Below, piece by piece: positions 35,501 through 51,500 of a DNA stretch of 64,000 nucleotides (position 1 is the first letter of the stretch; each line of letters starts with the position of its first letter). The notes beneath the pieces are model-generated. The model did not search any database and was not told the DNA's origin. It saw only the letters and a program-made list of their open reading frames with translations. Location: the NCBI GenBank assembly GCA_019426215.1, contig CM033402.1, positions 8,867,246 through 8,931,245 on the forward strand. Reading direction: 5' to 3'. A program made the position numbers and the translations under genes. Origin of the DNA: Buddleja alternifolia (Eukaryota; Streptophyta; Magnoliopsida; Lamiales; Scrophulariaceae).

Positions 35501-38500
35501 ATTATTTACGGCATTATTATATATGTGTGTCCATTGGATTTATCATCTGACATTGATTTTGCTGCCTCATACTATGGCCACTATTATAGGAAGCTCTTTA
35601 ATTCAAGCCATTTCTGAAGTGAAAACTATAATTCACTTTCTGTACGTTAATTGCTTTTGATTGTAACAACCAGTCTGAAGTTTGAACAATTTGTGGTCAC
35701 TTTTTGAGTCAGTGAAGTCTTTGTAACTACTTCATTGCTTTCTGCTAGACTTTCTTTGCTTGTTTCATTTAAACTCAGAGTACTTTATCCTTACAGCAAC
35801 TACTTGATAACCTTGACCGTGACCTGCAATATGCTATTAGAGTGGAGGGAAAGATGGACCTAGAATCAGTTGCAAATTATGACGAAGTGAAGAATGTTAT
35901 CAGGGAAAAGGTATTGTACCTTTCTTTGTGTTTGAAGCCTGCTTTCCTATTAACTTTTTATGTGAAGTAGAGATATCAACTACTATACTTTTTTTATATT
36001 TAACTTTATTTGATGTAAATAATAATTCCTAATCCTATGTGTTAGTATTACAAGCTTACATATAAATATGGTAGACTTCTGCATGTGCCAGTGAAATATT
36101 ATTTCTATTGAAATTGTTGTGTCATGTGTGTGTATGTGATTATTATGTATACCTACATCAATATAATTATATAAGAAATTTATGCATGCCTGATGTATGG
36201 ATGTTTGTGCGCTCATGCAAGAGTTGAATTTCTTCTCAAATTGCTAAACTTCTTCCTTTACATTACCTGGAAATGTGTGTGAGTGTGAAACCAATTGTAT
36301 AGGCCTATAAAACTGCCACATGACCTGCAAGCATATTGTTTACCTCTGGCCTGAAATGTACAGCTTGTGAGATTGCGAGATGAGCCGTTACGTGAAGAAT
36401 GCCCTCTCATATATCATCTTGATGTTGCTGCAATGTATCCAAACATCATTCTGACGAACAGACTTCAGGTAATCAAATGAAATGACATTATCTATCACAT
36501 CTCTTATTATGGAACTTACTTGAGCAAATTAGTTTTTCTCGCAAAGGAGAAAGCAAGTGTAGACGTGCATATATACAAACAAGATTTGATACTATCATCT
36601 GAATATGACCCATACCATGCTCCTAGGTCATGGTACTCTGTTCCATAATACCGAAGAGAATATTTTGCTATATGTACATTATAAAGAATATAATCCTGAA
36701 AGATACTTGAAACTAATGTAGTTTTTTCTTGTTTGAAAGTCAAGTGAGTCATATTGTTGGTTAGATGTTTTTCTTATAGAAGGCAAATGAGCAATCTCTA
36801 TGAGTTGCCAAGGTTTGAATTTTCTTATTACTGAAGGTGGTCTTTATATTTTTAGCCTATGTCATATGGTTTCTACTTTCTACTTGTTTGAACGGATGGT
36901 CTGCTTGTGAGAAAATTTCTGTTTTTATTGGTCAAATACACCAAATGATTAGACAGTACTAATTACATTGAGGCTGCTTGTCCCATGGTTGGGCAGTTCA
37001 AGTGCGGTTATGTAATGAATGGGCCCATCGGGTCCAGTGGCTTCAGCCTTTTGGGTAATTTACTCAATGCACTATCATGGTGTTCAACTGGAAACTTGAG
37101 GTGTTATGGAGGGCTTTATCTGTCCTTGCATTTATTGATATGCAGTAATGTGCTTCTGCCTCAGCTCTGATCTCCCAATCAAGATTGATAAGAATACTTG
37201 CCCTGATATACCTTGTACATTCTGTTCGTTGTTAACATATCTCTTCACCGTGATGTCTTTTGTCCTATCCTTAAGAATTTTCAACTGATATGCTTCTCTA
37301 AATAACTTAGGCTGTCATTTACTTTAATAAAGTATCAAATGCATTTAGTCATCAATCAAAATCTTAGTCTTACCACACAATTAACTTGAGTTTCTCTTTC
37401 TCCCATTTTCTAGCCACCCTCAATAGTTACAGATGAAATATGCACAGCATGTGATTTTAATCGTCCAGGCAAAAATTGCCTTCGGAAGCTTGAATGGGTT
37501 TGGCGTGGAGAGACATACATGGGAAAGAGAAGGTTTGGGTCATGTTCTCTCTACCATTTTTGATAGCTCAATACGAGACTGCGGCAAGTATATATTTGTG
37601 AACTTGCCATTATTTGAATACAGTGACTATTATCATATAAAGAGGCAAATTGAATCCGAGCTTGTTGATAGCATGAATGGACAACTATCGAAGTCTTTCC
37701 TTGACCTTCCTAAAGCAGACCAACAATTGAAGCTCAGAGAGCGTCTAAAGAAATACTGCCAAAAGGTATATATATCCTTGTTTGCTTCCTTTAATCTCAA
37801 GTGCCTGTCAGAATCTCACTGTCACCTCTATCTTTATCAGGCATACAAAAGAGTTCTAAATAAACCTGTTACTGAACTCCGAGAAGCAGGGATCTGCATG
37901 CGTGAAAACCCATTTTATGTTGACACTGTCCGCAGGTAGGAATCTAGAAGTTTCTGTCATCATTCATTTTTAATGTTTCATCTACAACTTCAAACTCACT
38001 TTCTGGAGGAGCTTGCATATACTTACTAATTTAAGTTGACAAATTCATTCTAACTTGTCTTATTCAAAAGTTTCTTTTCTTTTGTTTTGCTAAAGTTTTC
38101 GAGATAGAAGGTATGAGTACAAAGGGCTCAATAAAGTTTGGAAGGGAAAGTTATCTGATGCAAAGGCTACCGGGAATTCTATTAAAATCCAGGAAGCACA
38201 AGTATGACTCTCTCAGTCCAACATTGAATAAAGTTAACTTGTTATCTAAATGGACCTAGTACTAATGAACCTTCTTCTACAGGACATGGTAGTCGTCTAT
38301 GATTCATTGCAACTAGCCCATAAATGCATTCTCAACTCCTTCTACGGATATGTTATGCGCAAGTATGTCCTCAGACTTCCATTTTTATGTAGTCCTTTCA
38401 GTCCTCTGAAAATTTTGGGTTTGTAAATATCTTGGTCAAATTTTAAATTTCCCAGGGGTGCAAGATGGTATTCAATGGAAATGGCAGGAGTTGTTACCTA

Positions 38501-41500
38501 TACTGGAGCGAAAATAATTCAGAATGCTCGCTTACTGGTCGAAAGAATTGGGAGGCCTCTTGAATTAGACACAGATGGTATCTGGTGTGCGCTACCAGGG
38601 TCATTCCCTGAGAACTTCACATTTAAGACAAAGTACACTTTTATTTACTTAATGCATGGTTGCTTCCGCATCTTTGTTCTTTACTACCACAAAAATGACT
38701 TGTTCCTTCAATCAATGTGAATAATTGAAGTTGTTAGGTCATGTTTGAGTTGTTGAGGTTGTCAACTTGCTTTTTTGTTTGAATACTTTTCTGAGAGATG
38801 CTGATCTTTAATGGAACATATATATATCAGAGACTCAAAGAAGAAGCTGACAATATCATATCCTTGTGTCATGCTTAACGTCGATGTGGCTAGAAACAAT
38901 ACCAATGATCAATACCAGGTTGGTCAATGAACCTCTTTTCACTATTTCGGTGTATTTCATCTACATACTTATTGTCATAACCCACAAACTTCTTTGGTTT
39001 ATCATTAACCTTGGGCATCAGTAACAATTCATGCAAACTGCTGTTTCTTGCAGTCACTGAAAGATCCTTTCAGTAAGACCTACACAACACACAGTGAGTG
39101 TTCAATTGAGTTTGAGGTGGATGGACCGTATAAGGTGATGCGGACTGAATGCATGAGATGATAAATGTTTTTTGACTTTTTATTGGATTATTGCCTCTGA
39201 TTTATTGGTCTTGTTATACCAATGTCAAAGTATTAAGTATAACTTTATGCTTATAGGCAATGATTTTACCTGCTTCCAAGGAGGAAGGAATTTTGATCAA
39301 GAAGCGTTATGCAGTTTTCAATGATGATGGTAGCCTTGCTGAACTGAAGGGTTTTGAAATCAAGCGTAGAGGTGAGCTAAAGCTCATCAAAGTTTTTCAG
39401 GTATTTGTTTAATCAGTGCCCCAAGCTTTAATATTCGTGACATGAGATTTCTTTGTAATATTTAGTGGGATCTACGAGAAAATATTGTATAATAATAGTG
39501 AGTTATTTGTGTAAATTTAATTGTTAATTATGGTTAAATTTAAATTGAATCGTTTTAAAAATTAAAATCCCTGATCTACTGCATTTAGAATAAATGTTCC
39601 ACATGCATCTTAAGATCTTTCTGATTAATTTGCACTTTATTCATGTTTTATTACCTTAGATTCTCATTGCATATGGTGAACTATTAAGGTAGAGCTTGAG
39701 GTTGGATATTTGTCACTTGAAAATCCCTGATTATAGGAATACCCTACCATTACCAGAGCTGTCTGAAACTACATTATGTCTCATAAAACAGCCATTTTTG
39801 CCCTGCTCACAAATTTCACATCATAAGTTGCTGAATTGCTTTCTTGCAGGCAGAGCTATTTGATAAGTTTCTTCATGGATCAACCTTAGAAGATTGCTAT
39901 TCGGCCGTTGCATCTGTTGCAAATCGTTGGCTTGATCTTCTTGATGTACGTTACTAAGGTTTTTTTTGTTTTTTTTTTGGTTGTCAAAGTACTCTCTTAT
40001 TTGTTATGACCTTTTAGTAGACTGGATCGCTGGAACACTTATTGAGTTGCCTCAATCTACTTAGTTTTTTTTTTTTTTTTCAAATTTTCCATTTGATGAA
40101 TGATAGATTCTATGAAAAGAGTCTGTTTTAAAAATGCCTTGAAGTATGTTCCCTATGTAAATACCACAAAGGAAACTACTGCCTCAACTTTTATCAGTGG
40201 TAATTTTTCTTTTGTTTTTCTCACCAAAATCGATTAAGTAGCATCAGTTAATATGTATTCTTCTCTTATAGTACTGAAATTTAGTATAACTGCAAGGTTC
40301 TACGGGATTTAATCATCGAAATCTTCTAATTTCAGAATCAGGGAGAAGACATTGCAGATAGTGAATTACTTGATTATATATCTGAATCGAGCACAATGAG
40401 CAAGTCCTTAGCAGAATATGGTGAACAAAAGTCGTGCGCAGTGACCACAGCAAAACGCCTAGCCGATTTTCTTGGGGATGCGATGGTTAAAGACAAAGGA
40501 TTACGCTGTCAGTATATAGTTGCATGTGAACCAAAGGTATGGTGTCATCTGAGTTTGATGAGTGTAAGTCCTTTTAGTTTTAAAATGAAGTGGGAATCAT
40601 GGAATGGCCTTCAATGGCACAAAAATAGAGGTTTCGGATTCTTAATTGCTTTTGACATAAATATGTTTTGTCCAATTTGGAGATGTCAAGAACTGCTGCC
40701 ATTCAAGTTGGTTGCAATGCTATATACAATGCTAATGTATTCTTCTGGAGATACTTATCGGTTGATTCAGTAAATTTCTTTTCTGTATCATCTCTTATAA
40801 AGAAGAAATGATTGGATCGAACGAAGAATGTCATCATACTGGCTTTGTTTTCGGTTTGCAAACGACAATTAGGAGATGAAGAGATCACGAGTCTTGCATC
40901 ATATAGGGTCCGCAGACTAGCCTTTTTCTTTGTTCTGCAAAAAAGCAATTCTCTTGTTTCTCAGTATGATAGTTATATATGCCTTTGCGTTAATTTTGGA
41001 GTCGTAAAGGGAAATGATAATAGATTAGCAAAGTGAACTATTAAGTATAATTTACAAATAACAACCATTCCTGGGTAAGTTAGCAAAGGAGATCATTGAA
41101 TGTCTTCCACTTTCTCAAGCAAATTGTCTGTTTTTCTCATGTAACACGGTCAGTTAGGACTGTTTGTCTGACTGTGACAAATTAGGAGCTGTTGGACTGG
41201 CTTTTATATCCTAATAGCCATTACTTGCGGAATTTACTGACTTCTGACCAGGGTTGTTTAAAATTTTCCCTCCTGTAGAATCCAAATGTCTTCCCCCTGC
41301 TCATGAAAGATAGAGTATCCAAATTCGCATAACCTCTTAATTTCAAATTAATAAGGTTTGCTTGTTCTAAATTATTTCACTTGAAGATTTCCAGTGGCAT
41401 AATGCACGTGACAAAAAATTTCAGACATGAACTATAAGGGTTGTACATTGTTGCCTAACCTTTTGATCTCTCATACATTAATCAATTACATTCTTCTTAT

Positions 41501-42498
41501 TGTGTTCTACCCCATTGTTTGTCCCTGTAAGGAGACTTTGGTGTTTTTCCCCATTGATTGTTTCTCTTTCACGTAATGTTTTTGGACTTGAGGTTATTGA
41601 CATGCTACATTGAGCAGGGAACTCCTGTAAGTGAGCGTGCGGTTCCTGTTGCAATTTTCGAATCTGATGCTGGTAAAATTGTTTAATAATTTTCTGCCTA
41701 TTTTTCCTTCAACATATTCTCTACGTAGATCAAGTTCTTATCCTATGCTTAATGACTTTCAGAAATTATGAAGTTCTATGTTAAAAAGTGGTGCAAAGTC
41801 TCATCAGATATAGGCATCCGTTCAATTATTGATTGGTCATACTACAAACAAAGGCTTAGTTCAGCGATTCAAAAAACTGTCACAATTCCTGCAGCTATGC
41901 AAAAGGTGGTGACTTTTTTCAGAAACCAGTTCCTCCACCATCGTGACTGAACAATTTCTTTTCTTTTGGTTTCTAAAGTGTAGCTGCACTTTCAGGTTGC
42001 CAATCCTGTCCCAAGGGTGGTTCATCCAGATTGGCTACACAAGAAGATTCGTGAAAAAGAGGACAAATTTCGTCAGAAAAAGTTGGTTGATATGTTCAGC
42101 AGGCAACCGAGAGATGATGCTGTGAGAATGGGTGGTGATCCTCACGCCAGTGATCATACAACAGATAGACATAATATTGCAGACATGGAAGACTTTAGGA
42201 ACACTGGAAAAAGTCTTCCTATTAGGCCTCAAGTGATTGTCCATTCCTTTGGAATCAATAAGGAACAAAATCAAGTCAAAACAAGTCATCTAGTAGAATG
42301 TGCAGAGCAAAATGGTCGAGATGAAAGTGGACATAAGCATTCAACACATCCATTGCAAAAGGTTTTTGAAGAGAGTATTGACAGAAGTGTTGATTATCAA
42401 GGATGGCTGGAATTAAAGAAGAGAAAGTGGAAAGAGACTCGGGAAAAAAGGAAACGACAAAGGTATTCGTTATTCTTTATCATTATTTGTCCAATTGC

Positions 42499-42529
<31 letters not shown>

Positions 42530-45500
42530 CAACTTCTTTCTTATATTCATCAGTTCAAGCAAATCAAGTGTCGAGCTCTTCCTTCTGGGTGTGTGTTTGA
42601 GAGAGAGAGAGAGGGGGGGGGGGGGCAACGATTTTCATCACTAATTCCCTCCTGTTCTCTTCCGTTTAGCACAAAAGTGGTCATGTCCTCCAGTGTGGGC
42701 ACCGACTTCACAGACTTATCTCAAAAAATTAAGTTGATATGAGACCCTCTAAATAAAGTCGTTTTTACTTGATACTGAGATTAACCTTCTTTATTTTATT
42801 CTTCTACTAATCTAATTTGTACTTTTGTTTCGCTATAGGCATGTATATGAGTATGATTTCATTGTTACATCAACCTTGGTGTTTAATTTGTTGTTTGGCT
42901 ATTGATAATTAACCTGGAAGTCTGGGACATATTATTTTGTTAGGTTAGACAACTCTCAGATTAATGGTGCCGAGATGCCTGGCAGTATTCTGAATTGCAA
43001 ACAGGCTCAAGGCAAAGTTGGGGTGAATTCCTACTTTCAGAGGCATGACTTAGCACTTACGCGCTGTCATTGGCAGGTGATGCATTCTTTAAATATTCAA
43101 ATTCATTGTCTCACCTGCAAACATTGCTTTCTCAGTTTGCTGCATGTATTCCTAAGGGAGTGCTTAATGTAATTTTTCTTTATATCAGATTATTCAGCTT
43201 ATACCAAGTTCAGAGCATGGCCAACTTTTTGCTTGGGCAGTTGTTGAAGGAACAATGCGGAAGATTCCCATACTTGTTCCCAGAGTGTTTTACCTCAACT
43301 CTAAAGCCCCTGTGACAGAAGAATTCCCTGGAAGGCGTGTGAACAAGATTCTTCCCCATGGACACCAAAGCTACAACCTGATCGAGGTACATCATTTATA
43401 TTACAAATCACAGAAACCAAAAGTTTCAAGTGATTGATATAATAGTTTAGCATTGTTTGTATTTGAAGGTCATAATTGATGAAGACCAATTCAGGGGCGA
43501 AAGCAAGAAATTAGCAGCTCACCTTGCAGATCCTGAAGTTGAGGTACATTTTCCTAGCCCAGATTCATATGTTACTAAGTCCTTTAAATAACTTAATTAG
43601 ATGCATTAATGTACCTCGTGGATACTGATGCGGACATTTTAGTTCACTTTGAAGAATTTTCATTCTTCTTTGACCTTTTTACATTTATCTCATCTGAAAA
43701 TTTCACCTTGGTATTTAATGCCATTGTAAGAGGTCGACGTGGAAATATAACTGGATCATATAATCACTTCATAACAAAAAATAGACAATTAGATTCAAGC
43801 ATCCTTCTTCATTTGATATATTACGGTTCTCTCATAGCGATGCCTATTTTTGCATTATGGTCTGATTTCAGTATATCAAATGAAAGTGATACTTTTCTCA
43901 TTTGCAGTGTCGTCTAGGTTGAAACTTGTAGACAAATAAACTTTTCAAGTTCTGTTGGTGTGCTTTTTACATTTACTAGTCCTTTGTACTTGAAACTCGG
44001 TGTACTGCTCGTTATTTGATATGTAGAAGGGCGAGGAGCCCGAAAAATCCCCCCAAGCAAGGCATAGGTGGTTTTTGGTTAAAAAGAAAAATAAAATTCA
44101 AGTTCTGTGTTGAGGATTCATTATCTACTTTGAGCTTACGTTAACCTTCAAGCTACCTTGGTGCCTGGCATTTTTCATTTGATTTTAATCTAAATTTAAT
44201 TGACTTGCCGTCGTATTCACTAAGTTGAATGTATCTATTCCTTTCATGTTATGGAGCATTGTGTAGCTAGCAGTGGGAGCGAATTTCACTCCAATATACT
44301 CACTTGCTCCTATGAAATTGTTTTTGTTTTGTTTTGTTTTTTTTTTATTTATTTATTTATTTATTTTTGGTCAGTAGGGTGGAGGGAGGAGAGGGGATGG
44401 TAATGATTATTCACTTAGTGAACTGCCTTCCAAATACTGATACTGAATGCAACTTACCTCTAAAATGTGTGATGAATGATGAAGTAATGTGTATCAAGTC
44501 ATTTTCTACCATTACAGACTCTCACTTCTTAACAGTATCAAAGCCCAGGTTCCTAAATAAAAAGCTCTTCATATCAGATTTTATTCGTATGCAATGGAAT
44601 TTGTCCCTGAGGTCTAAAAATATTCCAATTGAGTCTCATGTTCACGTACTCGCAGATTACGTTTCAATTTTGCTTTCAAATACTTATGATACTAACTTGA
44701 GTATGTAAAACTTTGTAGGGAATATATGAAACCAAGATCCCACAGGAATTCAATGCTATCCTTCAGATTGGTTGTGTCTGTAAAGTGGATAAGTCTGCGA
44801 AAAAACGAAATTTTCAAGACGGCTGGAGTTTGAGTGAATTGCATATGAAGACAACGACTGAGTGCCCATATCTGGAACATTCTATTTCCTTCTTTTACTT
44901 ATATCATAGGTAACTATATATCATTGAAATATAAGCTGTTTGGCCTTTTCTAAAGGAATGGAAGTGTGCTATAAGGATCTGTCGTTTTCATACTCGATTA
45001 CACTAATGATATGGTGTTGGTTGACTCAGCATGTCAAAAGAAGTTTGTGGGAATACAATGTTTTTATTTTCCTCTGGCTAGTATTCGGTCTTGATATTAC
45101 TTGTTGGAGGCTAAGCTTTCTCTTGATAAGCTGGTGGTCATAGAATTGGTCATACTATTTTGTTTGTTATGATGCAACAAATTGTTTCTGCAGCATGTAT
45201 TTAATGCTAGACATTCTAATATTCTTCAGCATCTCTGATGGTCGAGCTATGTATGTCGCGTATTTTCCTGCATCAAGTCAAATATCTGTTGTGGTTGTCA
45301 GTCCCTTCCAAAGTAAGGAACTATCACCTCAAATGCTTGAAAGACAGTTCCGTGAAGCTAGCCAAGCCTTATCCTTTCAACCTCCCATGACAAGTGAAGG
45401 CATTACGTTCAAGGTAAATTTTCTTGGCATAAGGATAAATCCATTGTTTACTATAATGGTACTGATATTCTTTTCTTTCTATTGCGCTTTGGATAAGGTG

Positions 45501-48500
45501 GATTATGTTGGGTATGTGAAGGATGCTCAAAGTAACTTACAGACGACAATAACTGAATACAGGTTTTGATTCTTCCTATTTCTTAATCAGTCCACTTGTC
45601 AATATCAAGTGCCGGTTTGTTTGGAAGCTTCTTTTGTAGTGGCTTTGCTCTCCTCTGTACAAGACATCCGCAACCTCTTATCTTTGAGGAGACTTTTTCA
45701 TGCATCTGCTATTGTTAAAAATGTTTGTGGCCCTAAACTAATTACATGGAGGAACTTCTATTGACCGGAAATATTGAGAAAACAAAATGGACAGTTTTTC
45801 TAACTGCAAAATAGAAATAGTGCTAGAAGATTAACCTTCTAACAGATGCAGTCGTAGATGATGGATATTTAACAAGGTTTATTTACTAAGTAAGAAGACC
45901 TTATCATTCTCATGTTGAAGTGGAAAATAACATTGATCATCCTATTTGAAATCTGACTGGAAAACATTTGCCAATAGAATGGAAGAACACACGAGTATCG
46001 TACATGAGTGAAAAATTGGACTACATGATCGGTGGAGGGACAATCCCAGGGACTATAGTAACCCAGACTATCTACGGCCCTCCCATGTTATTTTGAAATC
46101 TCATATACTTACTGTTTATGAAAATATCGTAGTAAAGTGAATCGGTGTCGATATTATGTAATGTAAACTTTGTTTGAATATTACATTTTATTAAATATTA
46201 ATCTAGAAGTGCACTCCAGATTTAAAGAACTTTACCTAGGTTCAATAATTAGTTTTGAGAAAATTTTCTGTCTAGAACTCCCACCCACCCACCTGGAAAC
46301 ATCGATAACCAAGTGCAATGATGATAGAGTGGACTCAAAAAGATTATAGGACTAGTGAAGTGTACCGTGTCAATTTGTGTGCAGCTGATATTGGTTTGAG
46401 TACCAATTTTAGTCGAAAACAATGAAGCTAGAGTGCACCGCATACTAGTGGATTCTTAAATGTAATCCCATTTTAGATTTGAGGAAACAAATGGTGAATG
46501 TGAATGTTAATCATACTTAATGAGGGAACAAATTGATTTGGATGATAATAAACCATCTGAACTCTTGTGTGGTATGCATAATGTTCAAGATTTCAATACC
46601 CTACAGGGTTTCACCGATAGATTTAACAGGGTTTACATGTTAATCCAGGAGGCCATTAAGCTTAGTTTTGGAGCAGTTGAGATCAAACTGTAAATATTTT
46701 ATTTAATATTCTTTCTGATATCCTTTTTTTTTCACAAAATATTGATTCTTCTGGATTGCAAAATTCAGCATTCCATCGTACTCTTCTGCTAATTTTTTAG
46801 TGTACATGACTGGACATTTTCCTTATGTATATTGGTTTGGCAGAAATCGCCATCATGGACCTTTAATTGCGGTTATAGAATGCCCTAATATCCAGTTATT
46901 GAAGTCTGGCATGCGGGTATTAGAAGATTTTCCTTGTGTCACAATCCCCTCCAATGCTCGTGATAGCCAATATCAGGTGATCTAAAAATACTTTCTCAGA
47001 GCTGTCTTTGGTTTGTGGATTTTATTTCTATATTGCTTGTGCTAACATATTGCTGCATTCTCTTTTTTTATAGGCTATTGGTTGGCAAGTAATTGCTGCA
47101 AAAGTTGGACTACAACGATGTGCTGCTTCGTCACAATGGTTGAATGAGAGAGTTACACTTTCACGATATGCCCATGTAATAGTTGTTGCATTCATTTCTT
47201 TATGAAGACCGGTTATTAGTATATTGTGTTTCAATTGCTTTACGAAGAACAATATCATATGAGCAGGTTCCATTGGGTAATTTTGAAGTTGACTGGCTCA
47301 TACATACAGCAGATATCTTCTTGTCAAGAGCATTGCATGATCAACAACAGGTTGCTGCTGTCTTCCTCACTGTATTAACATTTTCTTTTGCTTGCTCCTT
47401 CAATTTAGCCCTCAGTAAACATAAATGTAACAGCCACTTGCCTGGCTAAAATCCACACCCTAAGCATGTTCTTGCATATTTAATGAATCTTAAAGCATGT
47501 TGATCCAAACAGGTTCTTTGGATATCTGATAATGGCATTCCAGACTTGGGAGGCACTAACGAAGAGGTACCCTGCTTTATAGACGAGGTTAGTGGTTTGG
47601 ACTTCAGCTATATTATCTTGTCCTGGGTGTGACTATTTCTATTAGTTCTCTGTTTGTTTAGTGAGATTATGGGAAGAATACTTCTTAATTAGTTGTTACG
47701 AAGCTGGGAGTTAATAACTGTTTCTCTGACCAGGTCAATCAACCTGTTCTCACATATCCTGGTGCATATAGAAAAGTTACCGTTGAGCTTAAGGTCTAAG
47801 CTGCTTCTCTCTCATTCTCCCTCCCTTTTGCCCATTTGTTGTTTTTGTATGTGAGTATTGATTAAAGTAATTTTTTTTTTCTTGTATTTTTTTAGATCCA
47901 TCACCTAGCTGTTAATGCTCTTCTGAAAAGTAACCAAGTGAATGAAATGGAGGGAGGTGCTTTATTTGGTCTAGACCAGGAGTTAAATCCTGCTACAAAT
48001 AATTCTGACAAACAATATTGTTTCGATGAGGCAACCTCCTGTGCACCTGCTTTTCGTGTCCTCAAGCAGTTAATTCAAAGATGCCTTGCTGATGCGGTTA
48101 CATCAGGAAATGTGTTTGCGGATGCTTTATTGCAACACCTGTACCGTTGGCTTTGCAGGTTGCTGAATATGAACTTTTTTTAGCATGTCACATATTTTTA
48201 ATACTAAACCCTTATCTAATCTATATTTGCAGTCCAACGTCTAAACTTCATGACCCAGCTCTTCATCGCATGCTCCATAAGGTGATTTTTTCTTCAGAAA
48301 ACACGAGTCTTATTCATTAATCAAAAATCAGATATCATAGTGCATACAAGTCAAAACACTCATCACATTCTGAGGACACTCTCTCCTATTTGCTTCCCTT
48401 TTTCTTTTTTACATTTGTATTCAACTTACTGCAGTTTCTTATTCGAGCGATCATAATGTTTATTTTTGCTGAGGCTATTTCAATTTAAATGATCGAGAAT

Positions 48501-51500
48501 GAGTTGCTTCAGGATATAAAATGCCATAATGACGTTTTGATGCTTTCCTTACATATTTTGATTCCTCAAGGCATCTTGGTCCACTTCCTGTGAAATTTAT
48601 TAGTAAGGTTTTGCTCATTGGAGAAATGATACCTTTATTGGCAGGTTATGCAAAAGGTTTTTGCTTTGCTGATGGCTGAGCTTCGCAAATTAGGTGCAAC
48701 CATTGTATTTGCAAGCTTCAGCAGAGTTATAATTGATACAGGAAAGTCAGATCTATCTGCAGCTAAAGCTTATTGTGAAAGTGTACTAAAAACTCTGCAA
48801 ACTAGGTTTGTTTCTTATCCTGAATGATTATGTAACAAATTATTTAGTTTTTATTGCATATTCTCTTAACTTTTTGTAGCAGGGACTTATTTGAGTGGAT
48901 CGAACTTGAGCCCTTCCAGTTTTGGCATTCCCTGCTCTTTATGGATCAGGTTAGCACTATCTTGACATAGTAGGTTCATTTGCCTGACCACTTCCATTGA
49001 TATAGTGGAAAGAATGACACGAATCATTGCTGCCTATTTGTTATGCTGGTTCTTAAAGGAAAGATGCATATGCATTTTGATACAATTTAGCGTGTAATTG
49101 ACTATTCTGATGCTATGAGTATGGGTGTAGTATGTTTCCTATGAATATACTTCTTCCTTTATATCAAAATAGGAAAAGGGGATGCTCTAAAGCTGTTCCA
49201 CATAAATTTGTTAATAGGAAGAAAATTCAGTTAATCCTCTGTCAAGATAGAACAAAGAAAATACATCATAATGCTGAAATGGCATGCAAAAAGGGATATT
49301 GTGTTTCACTCTTATTGAATTTCAGTCGTACTATAAAGATCAGTGATTGTACTAGGACTTAAAATTCAGTAGTACATCTTCAAAAGGTCGGGGCGCCTAA
49401 TTATTGTTATGTGAAACATGGCAAACCAGGTTCGCACTTGGTAAGTATTTGGTCCAAAATGTCTAGGCATGATTGCTGAAGTGTCGTGGTAATGAGTCTT
49501 AGTAATGAACATAATTGTTTGTTGTTTTTCTGATAATTCCTCCCTTTTTTTTCCCCCATTTCTCAATTTTAGTACAACTATGGTGGAATCCAAGCTAGAT
49601 CAAAAGACAGATCCACAGAAGAATATTCAAATGCGAATATAGAAAGTCTGCGTGATGACTCTCAAGTGGATATTGTCTCCAGCTGGACTATTGCAGAAAC
49701 TTTACCTAAAGCAACTCAGGTGGGTCATCCATCCAAGTAATACATATAAACTTGCTTGTTGACCTTGGCCTGTAGAGGATCCAAAATTTCAGGTTTCTCC
49801 TTCATGAGGTCTCATTTTCATGTCAAGGCCTATTCTTAAAGTCTCACAACAATACCCTTCTATATTCAAAAAAACTAATGTTTTCAAGAATTCACATTGG
49901 TCAGAGAACGTATTTCCAAGGACATCTTTTCTGTTCTTTAAGGATGTCTCTCACGTTGAAATGAAGCCTCAGGGATAAAAATATTTCCCAATTTTTATAA
50001 ACCGTAGAATATAAATATCACAATTAAGCATCAACTACGTGATTGTTCCATGTTCTGCCCACTTAAATGTTGTTCTTTTATACAGGACCACTTCATATTG
50101 ATTGTTTCTGAGTTTTTGTATTTTCCCTGGAAATATGCACAAGAAGAAGCAGCAAAACGGGCATCTAATATGGGCGACCTATGTACTCCATCAATCACAG
50201 CTTCAACGGCTGAAATTCTTGAATCACAGATGACAGAATTTCTGAAAAAAAAGGTAGTGTTTTTATATTCCTTTGAAGTATGTTAAAATTCTTTTTCTTT
50301 TCTTGTTTTCACTCCACGAAATTTAAGACTTATATAATTCTATGTTCGACAGATTGGATCTGACTTTACAGACAAACTTCTTAAACTTGTTTGTGATACA
50401 AGTCTTCATATGAAAGGAAAAAACAAGTCTCAGAGTGATAATGCCTCAACTGGAAGTTTGCAATCGTCTAACAACGTCCATAAGGGTGACTATGCTCTAG
50501 ATTTCATCAAGTATGTGTGTGCAGTTTTGGCACTTGACCAAAAAGTTCAGCATGAAGTTCTGGTAAAGCATATAAATCTTATATACTTATTACACATTTC
50601 GCTTATGTAGTGAGCCTATGCATTCACGTTCCTGCAAAATCTATAGCAATTCTACTCATCGCCAGATACTTCAATCTTATCTGTATTTTCATATTTGGAG
50701 TCAATGATATTAGTTCAATAGAAAATAGATGTCTAACATATACGGAACTAGGGAGATTTTATTTTGGAAATTATTGATTCCTTAAAATATTTTACTTTAA
50801 AATGTGTAGAAGTTCTTCGTTTGATCCTTGGTACTTTTTTCTCTGTCCTGCAACATTTCATCTTTCTGAGTTTTCATTATCTCAGTAGGTCTCGGCTTCT
50901 AAATTTCCTGGTGGTTATAATTAATACTTCCCTTTTCAGCAGTTCATTATCAATTCATAAGATCTTAATTCTGAGAGTGATTTTATACAAGCACATTTCA
51001 TTTACATACTAAGAAAACAATCCATAATAAGGGAAAATATTGTATTTATGTGTTTTTGCTCCTCTAATAATATATTGTTGATTGAAGTCATTTTAGGGAT
51101 TGAATGAACCATCTAATCATGAATAAAAAAATAAAAATAAAAACTGTTTCTTTTTTATATAGATAAAATGTCGTTTGCAGTTAAAATGTTTTGATACAGA
51201 TAAAATGCTTTGCTTCTTAATTAATGATTTTTTATATAACCAATTGGTTTTATCACAGATCATGAGACGAAATCTTCTCAAAATGGTCCGGATAAGAGAA
51301 TTTGCTCCAGAGGCTGAATTTCTCAACCAATCAATCTCCTTAACTCTACCAAACGTGGTTTGCAGTTACTGCAATGACTGCAGAGACCTAGATTTATGTC
51401 GTGACAGGGCATTAATGTCTCAAGAATGGCGTTGTGGCGTGACTCAATGCGGGCAACCTTATGACCGTGAAATGATGGAGAATGCTCTCATTCAGATTAT

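Noticed and set aside
42463..42742. Read-through extension of polymerase epsilon exon 29
   Set aside because: The extension is encoded by GA and G microsatellites. A GT donor at 42463 joins in frame to 42944 and restores conserved sequence.
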